From: Cyanobacteriota bacterium
Lineage (GTDB): Bacteria > Cyanobacteriota > Cyanobacteriia > Leptolyngbyales > Leptolyngbyaceae
Assembly: GCA_027482985.1 (NCBI GenBank)
Contig: JAIXVO010000829.1
Location: 1-6,142 of the forward strand
Length of the DNA stretch: 6,142 bases
Reading direction: 5' to 3'
Numbering within the stretch: position 1 is the first letter of the stretch; every line of letters starts with the position of its first letter. The notes below the pieces were generated by a model. It was not told the DNA's origin. It saw only the letters and a program-made list of their open reading frames with translations, and made no database searches. Positions 1-5,282 of the stretch are shown piece after piece. A program made the translations under genes and the position numbers.

Positions 1-715
1 CGCTGTAGTAGGCATACATCAACGGGAAAAACGACTTGGGAATCGCTTCTCCGGTGAAAGTTTTGAGGGTCAAGCCAGCGGTACCCACCGCTTTGCGTTC
101 TCGTTTAATATTGCGCCGCTGGTTGGCATTAAAAGCCGACAGATAATCATCAAAAGTCTGATAGCCCTGGTTTTGCCAGATGTAGCTATGGTGTAGCCAG
201 GTGGTGTAGCCATGCTGCTCCATTTTGGCCTTCCAAACGGGGTCAGCGTAGAGGAAGTTGCAGCCAGAAATATTGTTGCGATCACAGAAATGATCAATCG
301 CACTCACCATAATTTCGGTCAGTTCGTCTTCATCCTCATCGGGGGCAATCAGAAAGCGATACCCTTCGGCGGGAGTAAAAGGAGACATCCCCAATAACTT
401 GGGGTAATACTCAATTCCTAAACGGGCAGCGAGATCGGACCACTGATGGTCAAACACAAATTCGCCGTAACTGTGCCCTTTGGCATATAACGGCGCAGCA
501 GCCACCAGGGTGCGATCGCGCCAGACCGTCAAATGGCAGGGCATCCAACCCGTTTGGCCAGTCGCACTCCCGGAAGCTTCCAGATTGTGGAGCCAGTCCC
601 ATTCCAGAAAGGGCGTATTGAGAGGCAGCGCCAGAGCATCCCATGCCGGCTGGGGAATGTCGGCGATGTGATTCATCCAGGTAACGGAATACGAGGGTTT
701 GAGTTGTTCCACCAT
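1..715 (-). CDS. FemAB-like / GNAT-fold protein (COG3146, formerly DUF482), C-terminus cut by window edge
   Basis: The frame is open from ATG at 715-713 to the left edge, giving 238 codons without a stop. I translated it by hand. The protein resembles the FemAB_like (PF04339) family, described as a GNAT-type acyltransferase-like or peptidoglycan-biosynthesis-like group. Family-like stretches are NTPFLEWDWLHNLE (residues 33-46), the GEFVFDHQWSDL segment (84-95), YYPKLLGMSPFTPAEGYR (103-120), and the basic block QRRNIKRER (199-207) after a GYQTFDDYLSAF segment (184-195). Known members run to about 380-400 residues, so roughly 60% is visible. An in-frame TGA lies at 736-734 and no other ATG falls between it and 715, so the start is well bounded; no good Shine-Dalgarno precedes it. 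There is no signal peptide or membrane segment, so it is probably cytosolic. The true substrate is not established for this family; an aminoacyl or acyl transfer role is inferred from the fold. Confidence 0.88.
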   Translation of the reverse strand, partial: MVEQLKPSYSVTWMNHIADIPQPAWDALALPLNTPFLEWDWLHNLEASGSATGQTGWMPCHLTVWRDRTLVAAAPLYAKGHSYGEFVFDHQWSDLAARLGIEYYPKLLGMSPFTPAEGYRFLIAPDEDEDELTEIMVSAIDHFCDRNNISGCNFLYADPVWKAKMEQHGYTTWLHHSYIWQNQGYQTFDDYLSAFNANQRRNIKRERKAVGTAGLTLKTFTGEAIPKSFFPLMYAYYS

Positions 716-735
716 AACCAGGAATTGGAGATTTC

Positions 736-751
736 ATATAGCGTAATATAG
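736..751 (-). promoter_or_regulatory. AT-rich direct repeat ATATAG x2, possible -10 region of the FemAB-like gene
   Basis: ATATAG occurs at 736-741 and again at 746-751, ten bases (one helical turn) apart, in otherwise GC-rich DNA 21-36 bases upstream of the FemAB-like start. On the minus strand this reads CTATATTACGCTATAT, which contains TATATT as a -10-like hexamer. No convincing -35 lies at the right spacing. It could be a core promoter or an operator half-site pair. This is a weak call based only on composition and position. Confidence 0.3.
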
Positions 752-793
752 TCTTCCAATTCTCGGGGGCAGTTGCCTGGAATTCTTGGGGAA

Positions 794-814
794 AGGCAGC
801 AGGCAGCAGGCAGG
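794..814. repeat. Short tandem heptamer repeat AGGCAGC, about three copies
   Basis: AGGCAGC at 794-800 and 801-807 is followed by AGGCAGG at 808-814, giving a 21-base tandem array with one mismatch. It sits in the 160-bp gap between the end of the RibD-like gene and the start of the FemAB-like gene. Short tandemly repeated heptamers are common in intergenic DNA of cyanobacteria. No function can be read from the array. Copy number would be expected to vary between close strains. Confidence 0.6.
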
Positions 815-875
815 CGTGGGAGGACCGGGGGCAAAAGTCCGGAACTGGATACGGCTGTAGGTGGAATTTGCCTGC

Positions 876-1571
876 TTAGTGGGTAGCGGGTGGATGACGG
901 ACTTGGTAGCGAAGAAAAACTTCCTGGGCAACAGTTTGCACCGAGAGTAACTCTAATTGGGGGGCGATCGCGGCTGGGAACCCGACACCATCCATGGGTG
1001 TCGGGGCGGTTTTGCCACCCAGAAGGAGCGGACAAAGGGTGAGTTGCAGTTCATCTACCAACCCCGCCGCTACCAACGTGGCGACCAGTTCGCCACCGCC
1101 CAGGACGGCTAATTGGGCGATCCCCCAAGCGGGTAACTGCTGAAAGACGCTAACCCAGTCGGCGGCAGATTGGAGCGGGTTGACAACAATGCGATCGAAG
1201 GCGGCTCCGACGGTCCACGATTGAGCCCCTGTGGGCGTAGTCAGTAACCAGCGGGGCACGGGTTGCTGAAAAAAGCGCCAATTGGGATCCAGGTTGCCCG
1301 CGGCGGAACACACAATGTGCCAGGGTTGAGGGGCTTTCCCTTGCGCCTGGCGGTGGGTCAGAAGGGCAGGCGAGGTGATGGGTAAGGTGGTGCCATAGGC
1401 TCTGAGGGTGGCAGCCCCAAAGAGCACAGCATCAGCGGCGGCGACCTGGGCTTCCAGATGGTGTTTGTCGGCGGCGGAGCCAAAGCGGGCAGGCGATCGC
1501 GCAGCATCAGCCAGTTTGCCATCGGCACTCATGGCGAGGATAACGGTGGTCTGGGGACGAGCGAGCAACAT
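876..1571 (-). CDS. Stand-alone RibD C-terminal (pyrimidine reductase, dihydrofolate-reductase-like) domain protein
   Basis: A protein of 231 residues from ATG at 1571-1569 to TAA at 878-876. It matches the RibD_C family (COG1985), NADPH-dependent reductases of 5-amino-6-ribosylaminouracil phosphate in riboflavin synthesis. Visible motifs are VILAMSADGKLA (10-21), the opening strand and substrate loop; VLFGAATLRAYGTTL (49-63); and the cofactor-site block VLGGGELVATLV (156-167), followed by GLVDELQLTLCPLLLGG (170-186). The zinc-binding deaminase half of classical two-domain RibD is absent, so this is a reductase-only protein acting in the cytosol. The frame stays open for 52 more codons to another ATG at 1727, but that extension has no family-like features, and 231 residues suits a single domain. 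The exact substrate is inferred; a reductase acting on another pteridine or pyrimidine cannot be excluded. No other riboflavin gene is in the window. Confidence 0.85.
   Translation of the reverse strand: MLLARPQTTVILAMSADGKLADAARSPARFGSAADKHHLEAQVAAADAVLFGAATLRAYGTTLPITSPALLTHRQAQGKAPQPWHIVCSAAGNLDPNWRFFQQPVPRWLLTTPTGAQSWTVGAAFDRIVVNPLQSAADWVSVFQQLPAWGIAQLAVLGGGELVATLVAAGLVDELQLTLCPLLLGGKTAPTPMDGVGFPAAIAPQLELLSVQTVAQEVFLRYQVRHPPATH
981..1005. repeat. Intragenic 9-bp inverted repeat in the RibD-like gene
   Basis: CCCGACACC at 981-989 and its exact complement GGTGTCGGG at 997-1005 enclose a 7-base loop. The repeat encodes about residues 189-197 of the RibD-like protein (around TPMDGVG), about 35 codons from the stop. 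The stem is GC-rich and would be stable in RNA of either strand. On the minus strand no T run follows it. It may be a chance result of codon choice. Confidence 0.6.
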
Positions 1572-1606
1572 CGGCAATCTCGATGAACTGAAGGTGAACC
1601 AAATTG

Positions 1607-1636
1607 ATGGTACGAGTGCGGCGCAAGAGTTCACAA
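1607..1636 (-). promoter_or_regulatory. Candidate promoter of the RibD-like gene
   Basis: On the minus strand, TTGTGA (1636-1631) and TACCAT (1612-1607) are separated by 18 bases. Each matches the -35/-10 consensus at four of six positions. The predicted transcription start near 1600 would give a leader of about 30 bases before the ATG at 1571. A weak purine stretch CGAGA lies in that leader. The call rests on hexamer matching only. Confidence 0.3.
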
Positions 1637-1769
1637 AAACTTTGTCAGAATCATGCGCTTCGTTGGCAATCTTTATCGTGGCTAGGTGGTAGGCTCTGAA
1701 ATACTTTCGTAGGTTGTTAGTAGGCATGATTGAAGGGTAATCACAGCACTCCCGTCATAGCCTCGACCA

Positions 1770-1792
1770 AGCTGAGCTGAGCTGGCAAGCTG
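1770..1792. repeat. AGCTG pentamer repeats upstream of the histidine kinase
   Basis: AGCTG occurs at 1770-1774, 1775-1779 and 1780-1784 directly in tandem, then again at 1788-1792 after three bases. The cluster is framed by a CCAAG/CTTGG inverted pair at 1767-1771 and 1795-1799. It ends about 38 bases before the kinase ATG, so it lies in the promoter or 5' leader. It could be a repeated protein-binding site, an RNA fold in the leader, or a simple slippage repeat. Confidence 0.5.
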
Positions 1793-1830
1793 GCCTTGGA
1801 AATTGTTGCACTCTCGCATGTTGAAGTCTT

Positions 1831-3780
1831 ATGGGTAAATCGGGTTCATCTTCTTTCCGGCGGATTCTGTTAACCAGAATTCTGCTTCTGAGCATCCCGA
1901 TTTTGCTGATGGGGGAGTACATGGTGTATCGCAAAGCGCGTTCAGGTGTGTTAACCACAGCTCGCTACAACCTGATGGAAAGTGCTGCGCGGAAAGGGGA
2001 TGAACTGGAAGCGATGACGGAAATGATGCGTTCCAATTTGCTGGTTTCCAGTCAGATGTTGGGGGGGCGGACGGCCTCTCCCACCACGGCGCAGTCATGG
2101 GTCAACCAAATTCAAGCCTGGTTACCTGCCCCCGTTCAGTGTGTGCAGGTGACTGCGGCGATGGGGACAATCCTGGGTAGTACTTGTGGGTCGGCGGCGA
2201 TCGCCCCAGAAGTGATGAAACCAATGCCCCGGATGCGGGCAACTGGCTCCTTACGCCGGACGGATGTCGTGATTTCCCCCGCCTCTGCGCTCCCGGAATC
2301 CCCTGGCTTCACCCCCCACCAAGACCAGTTGCAGCTCGTGTTCAGTGTGCCGATCTACGATCGCACTGGACGGTTAACGGCTGTGTTGCAGGCTCAAACC
2401 AGTTTGCAGCGGCAGCAATTCGGCTCTGAGTTGTCGCGGCAGGGCTATACCGTAGTGATTGACCAAGCGGGGATTGTCCTGGCACACCCGTTGAGCGATC
2501 GCATCGGCAAACCGATTACCCAACCGCCCAATGCGCCCGTGTTGGAGTATGTCCAGAAAAGTGCGATCGCGGGCGATCGTGACTCCCTCCATTTGTTTGA
2601 AGAGGATCGGGAAGAATGGCTGGCGGGCTATGCGGCAGTCAAGATGCCAGTCAGCGAAGGCCAAACGCAAACCTGGGTGATTCTGGCGATCGCCCCTATC
2701 AGTACAGCCTTAACTGAAATTCGCGGGATTCAACAAGTCCTGCTCGTGCTGACGGTGGCATTGTTGGCAGCAGCAGCACTGGCAACCCTGTTCATGACGC
2801 GGGATCTAGCACTACCGCTAGAGAAATTAGGCCGCTATGCCTTACAAATTCGCGAGCGGGCAGTTTATCCGCCGATGCCGAAAAACTTTAAAATTCGCGA
2901 ATTGAATCAACTGGCAGAAGCACTCGAAGTGATGATTCAGCGGTTGGATGAACGCGCCACAGAATTGGAAACCGCCTGGCAAGAAGCCCAATTTGCCAAC
3001 CAATTGAAAAGCGAATTTGTGGCCATTACCTCCCACGAATTGCGCACCCCCTTGAATGCCATTATTGGTAGCGTGCGCTTGGTGAAAGATGGGTGTTGCG
3101 ATAGCCCGGAAGAAGTCACAGACTTTTTGCAACAAGCTGATGATGCCGCGATGCATCTCCTGAAAATCATCAATGACCTGCTGGACATCTCTAAAATTGA
3201 AGTGGGACAAATTCACCTCAATTTACAACCTGTTGATGTAGAGCAGTTGTGTCAACAATGTTTACGGTGGGTGCAACCCCTCGCCGATCGCAAGCATCTG
3301 ACGGTGGCGATCTCGATCGCCACAGACTTACCAGAGATGCACCTGGATGAGCGGCGAGTGCGGCAAATGGTCATTAATTTACTCTCAAATGCGGTCAAAT
3401 TCACCCCAGATGGGGGGGCTGTGCGCCTGAGTGCCTGGCCGCGAGCCGGGGCCGAGCTAGTGCCAGAACATCGTCCTGATCGCAGTCCAATTAACCCCAA
3501 AACCTTATACCTGTGTCTGGAAGTGACGGATTCTGGAATTGGCATTGATCGGCAACATTGGCCGCTCCTCTTTCGGCCGTTTCAGCAAGTAGATGCCTCT
3601 TCCACTCGCAACTTTGGCGGCACTGGGTTGGGCTTAGCCTTGACCAAACGCCTGGTCGAACTGCATGGGGGCACGCTCTCCTTTGATTCCACAGTGGGTC
3701 AGGGGAGTGTCTTCCGGATCTGGTTGCCCATATCGACATCGGGGTCAGACGACAGCCCGATCGCTAAAAATGCAACTTGA
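1831..3780 (+). CDS. Membrane-bound sensor histidine kinase with Cache-like periplasmic sensor
   Basis: A 649-residue protein from ATG 1831, with GAAG at 1823-1826 as a modest ribosome site. The order of parts is: a short basic N-terminus; transmembrane segment 1 (about 12-28); a periplasmic region of about 270 residues, whose later part (YTVVIDQAGIVLAHP, 206-220) is typical of Cache sensor domains; transmembrane segment 2 (about 302-321); a HAMP-like linker (about 322-378); then the kinase core. The HisKA motif SHELRTPLN puts the phospho-acceptor at His402. The ATPase domain shows the N box (Asn520 in INLLSNAVKF), G1 DSGIGI (567-572), F box FRPFQ (581-585) and G2 GGTGLGLAL (596-604). All key residues are intact. 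About 20 extra residues (roughly 536-556) lie between the N and G1 boxes. No receiver domain is fused and no response regulator is adjacent, so it is an orphan kinase in this window; the ligand and partner are unknown. The last 16 residues or so after WLPI lie beyond the normal core, in the stretch overlapping RNase III. Confidence 0.93.
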   Translation: MGKSGSSSFRRILLTRILLLSIPILLMGEYMVYRKARSGVLTTARYNLMESAARKGDELEAMTEMMRSNLLVSSQMLGGRTASPTTAQSWVNQIQAWLPAPVQCVQVTAAMGTILGSTCGSAAIAPEVMKPMPRMRATGSLRRTDVVISPASALPESPGFTPHQDQLQLVFSVPIYDRTGRLTAVLQAQTSLQRQQFGSELSRQGYTVVIDQAGIVLAHPLSDRIGKPITQPPNAPVLEYVQKSAIAGDRDSLHLFEEDREEWLAGYAAVKMPVSEGQTQTWVILAIAPISTALTEIRGIQQVLLVLTVALLAAAALATLFMTRDLALPLEKLGRYALQIRERAVYPPMPKNFKIRELNQLAEALEVMIQRLDERATELETAWQEAQFANQLKSEFVAITSHELRTPLNAIIGSVRLVKDGCCDSPEEVTDFLQQADDAAMHLLKIINDLLDISKIEVGQIHLNLQPVDVEQLCQQCLRWVQPLADRKHLTVAISIATDLPEMHLDERRVRQMVINLLSNAVKFTPDGGAVRLSAWPRAGAELVPEHRPDRSPINPKTLYLCLEVTDSGIGIDRQHWPLLFRPFQQVDASSTRNFGGTGLGLALTKRLVELHGGTLSFDSTVGQGSVFRIWLPISTSGSDDSPIAKNAT

Positions 3781-4454
3781 GCAGCGGCTTGCTCAGCCGC
3801 TTTGATCGTCCGCCCACTCCCCATACCTAAACAGTTACCGTGGAGCCAGACCGAGGCCTGGAAGCGATCGCTAGCATTACCCGTGTGTCGTTCTTCCACC
3901 CGATATTCAGGCAGCAGTTTATAGTGCCCCTGGGTCCATTCCTGGAGAGCCGCCTTGTAGTTTTGCCGCGCTGGATCAGAGCGAATTTCCTCCACCAGTT
4001 GGTGCAAATGGGGGGTTAACCAGGGACTAATCAAACTGAAGTTATGGGTACTGAGATAAAATGCCCCCAGTAACGCTTCAAACGCCTCGGCCAGCCGCGA
4101 GGACTCGGCAGCTGGATCTTGAAATAAACCGGGGGCAGCTTGCAGGTAAGTCTCTAAGCCATACCCTGCGGCTAGTCGCGCCAGGGCGCGATCGCTGACT
4201 AGCATGGAGCGAATAGCAGCAAATTCACCCACGGGTAGATAGGCATACTGTGTCCACAAAAATTCGGCGGCAATCAATCGAATCACGGCATCGCCCACAA
4301 ATTCCAACTGTTCATAATTGGCATCAACGGAGACAGTGGCATGGGTCAACGCCCGATCTAACAACTCCCACTGGATGGGCGCATGGGTCGGTAAGCCGAG
4401 TTTTTGCACTAGACTTTCCAGTTGTTTTTGGCGACGCGGATATTGGAGAACCAT
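3699..4454 (-). CDS. rnc: Ribonuclease III
   Basis: A 251-residue double-strand-specific endoribonuclease, typical of bacterial RNase III in length, from ATG at 4454. The catalytic domain (about 8-155) holds the signature YEQLEFVGDAVI (47-58) with Glu48, Glu51 and Asp55, and the second acidic motif LAEAFEALLGA (121-131). Here Glu126 matches the essential E. coli Glu117, but residue 123 is Glu where E. coli has Asp114. The dsRNA-binding domain spans about 163-230, with YKAALQEW (166-173) and the C-terminal helix IKAAEQAAAQVAFLA (217-231). The family processes rRNA precursors and structured mRNAs in a Mg2+-dependent reaction, acting as a dimer in the cytosol. It starts 21 bases after the stop of the upstream cysteine protein, so the two are probably co-transcribed; the Shine-Dalgarno is poor. 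The last 26 codons or so, after the dsRBD, overlap the convergent kinase gene. Some cyanobacteria carry several RNase III paralogues, so this may not be the only one. Confidence 0.95.
   Translation of the reverse strand: MVLQYPRRQKQLESLVQKLGLPTHAPIQWELLDRALTHATVSVDANYEQLEFVGDAVIRLIAAEFLWTQYAYLPVGEFAAIRSMLVSDRALARLAAGYGLETYLQAAPGLFQDPAAESSRLAEAFEALLGAFYLSTHNFSLISPWLTPHLHQLVEEIRSDPARQNYKAALQEWTQGHYKLLPEYRVEERHTGNASDRFQASVWLHGNCLGMGSGRTIKAAEQAAAQVAFLAIGLSSDPDVDMGNQIRKTLP
3783..3801 (+). terminator. Terminator-like hairpin just after the histidine kinase stop
   Basis: A perfect 7-bp inverted repeat, AGCGGCT (3783-3789) and AGCCGCT (3795-3801), with a 5-base loop TGCTC. It begins two bases after the kinase TGA. 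Only a short T run (3801-3803) follows, so termination would be inefficient by the classical model. The same bases encode the AAEQAAA part of the RNase III dsRBD helix, so the symmetry may simply reflect alanine codons. Confidence 0.35.
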
Positions 4455-4475
4455 GCCTGTTAGCCTAGCAGTTCT

Positions 4476-5090
4476 TTAGGCGGAACAGGGGAATGGGTAA
4501 AAGTTAGCCGCACGATCGCGGGTGAGGAGCGTGGCGAAGGGATCGGCATCGCAAGGCAAGGTTGCATCATCCAGGGTGATGACTCGAACATTGAGGGCGT
4601 TACCGCTGGCGGATGCGGAGCAGACCTGACTCCGCTCTCGCTCCAGGCGTTGCGATCGCAGTAACTGAATGGTGTGGGGCAAAACGCCAGCCAGCAATGC
4701 GAACAATTCCGGGGGCAATTCCGTGAGAATCTCGCTCCCAAAAAATTCTTCAAATCCAGCTAGTAAGTTCTCTGCCCGGTGGGTAGCAATCGGTTCCAGA
4801 ACAATTTTGTGCAGCCAGCGCACCCATTGAATCCGTCGCCCATAGGCTTGCTGCCGATCATCGTGAGCCGTAACTTCCACAATTTCCGGGGTTCCTATCG
4901 CAATCACTTGGGTGTACCCAATCTGGCAGGGGTTGCAAATGGCGGCACCAGGACCAGCAAACTCAGCCGCATGAGGATTACACAAGATTAGACCACTGCG
5001 TTTTTGTTCGCCCACCGCAAACAATCGCTTGGCGATCGCGGTCGTGGTCTGTACCGTCGGATTCAAATCTGTCGTTAAGTAGCTAGTCAC
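4476..5090 (-). CDS. Conserved-looking hypothetical protein with CNP motifs, family not recognised
   Basis: A protein of 204 residues. The start is GTG at 5090-5088: an in-frame TAA lies 18 bases upstream, no other start codon falls between, and the protein has no internal methionine. No Shine-Dalgarno is visible. I do not recognise the family. The protein is soluble, with no signal peptide or membrane segment. The N-terminal half looks tightly constrained, with a duplicated CNP motif: CNPH at 37-40 and CNPC at 52-55. Cys37, Cys52 and Cys55 could bind a metal or form a redox site; further cysteines are at 157, 180 and 202. Other notable parts are IGYTQVIAIGTPEIVEVTAHDD (split as 57-66 and 67-78), a basic/aromatic RRIQWVRWLH (85-94), an acidic FEEFFGSE (113-120), an arginine-rich RSQRLERERS (145-154), and ITLDDATLPCDADPFATLL near the C-terminus (171-189). 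It precedes rnc by 21 bases, which hints at a shared transcript and perhaps an RNA-related role; this is inference only. Confidence 0.8.
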   Translation of the reverse strand: MTSYLTTDLNPTVQTTTAIAKRLFAVGEQKRSGLILCNPHAAEFAGPGAAICNPCQIGYTQVIAIGTPEIVEVTAHDDRQQAYGRRIQWVRWLHKIVLEPIATHRAENLLAGFEEFFGSEILTELPPELFALLAGVLPHTIQLLRSQRLERERSQVCSASASGNALNVRVITLDDATLPCDADPFATLLTRDRAANFYPFPCSA

Positions 5091-5282
5091 GCGCTGTGAG
5101 AATTTTTAACTTTATACTACTCGGAGTTTAAAGTCAGCAGGCCGCTGTGATGCTGTCCTTCGTTAAATCTACATGACCGATTCAATGCACACAAAACCTT
5201 AATAAAGTTCGCCTTTAGGGTTCCGGATAATGCCTTCTAGAGTCGCTATAAGCGAACCAGGGGCATGGAGACGGCAGTGTGG
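5091..5282. other. Intergenic spacer between sucD and the CNP-motif gene
   Basis: This 192-bp region is more AT-rich than its surroundings. It holds the likely promoter of the CNP-motif gene (next entry) and two small hairpins: TAAAG/CTTTA around a TTCGC loop at 5203-5217, and TCGCT/AGCGA around ATA at 5243-5255. Neither is followed by a T run on the minus strand, so a classical sucD terminator is not evident. I see no small gene with a credible start and ribosome site. Confidence 0.5.
5111..5116 (-). promoter_or_regulatory. Candidate -10 element of the CNP-motif gene / rnc operon
   Basis: On the minus strand TATAAA (5116-5111) lies 20 bases before the GTG start at 5090. No strong -35 is present; CTGACT at 15-base spacing is the nearest match. 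If it is used, transcription would begin only about 13 bases before the GTG. That fits the missing Shine-Dalgarno and suggests a very short leader. Confidence 0.35.

Larger units (their letters stand above)
1572..1830. other. Divergent intergenic region between RibD-like and histidine kinase genes
   Basis: This 259-bp spacer separates two divergently transcribed genes and so should hold both promoters. It contains a candidate promoter for the RibD-like gene (1607-1636) and a pentamer repeat cluster close to the kinase start (1770-1792). I found no hexamer pair that makes a convincing sigma70-type promoter for the kinase. The minus-strand frame across 1572-1727 is open, but I see no sign that it codes. 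Confidence 0.6.

Noticed and set aside
450..737. Minus-strand open frame starting 22 bases upstream of the FemAB-like gene
   Set aside because: It is out of frame with the clearly recognisable FemAB-like protein and its translation has no family features, so it is a shadow frame.
1572..1727. N-terminal extension of the RibD-like protein from the upstream ATG at 1727
   Set aside because: The 52 extra residues show no family-like motif, the 231-residue form fits a single RibD_C domain, and a candidate promoter (1607-1636) lies inside the extension.
1640..1830. Sigma70-type promoter for the histidine kinase, e.g. TTGTTA with TAATCA
   Set aside because: The -35 is moderate but the -10 matches the consensus at only two of six positions; other pairs were no better.
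2061..2067. Frameshift or pseudogene in the kinase caused by the G7 run
   Set aside because: The reading frame continues through both G runs and all downstream kinase motifs are in frame and complete.
5243..5255. TCGCT-ATA-AGCGA hairpin as a sucD terminator
   Set aside because: The stem is only five bases and no T run follows on the minus strand.
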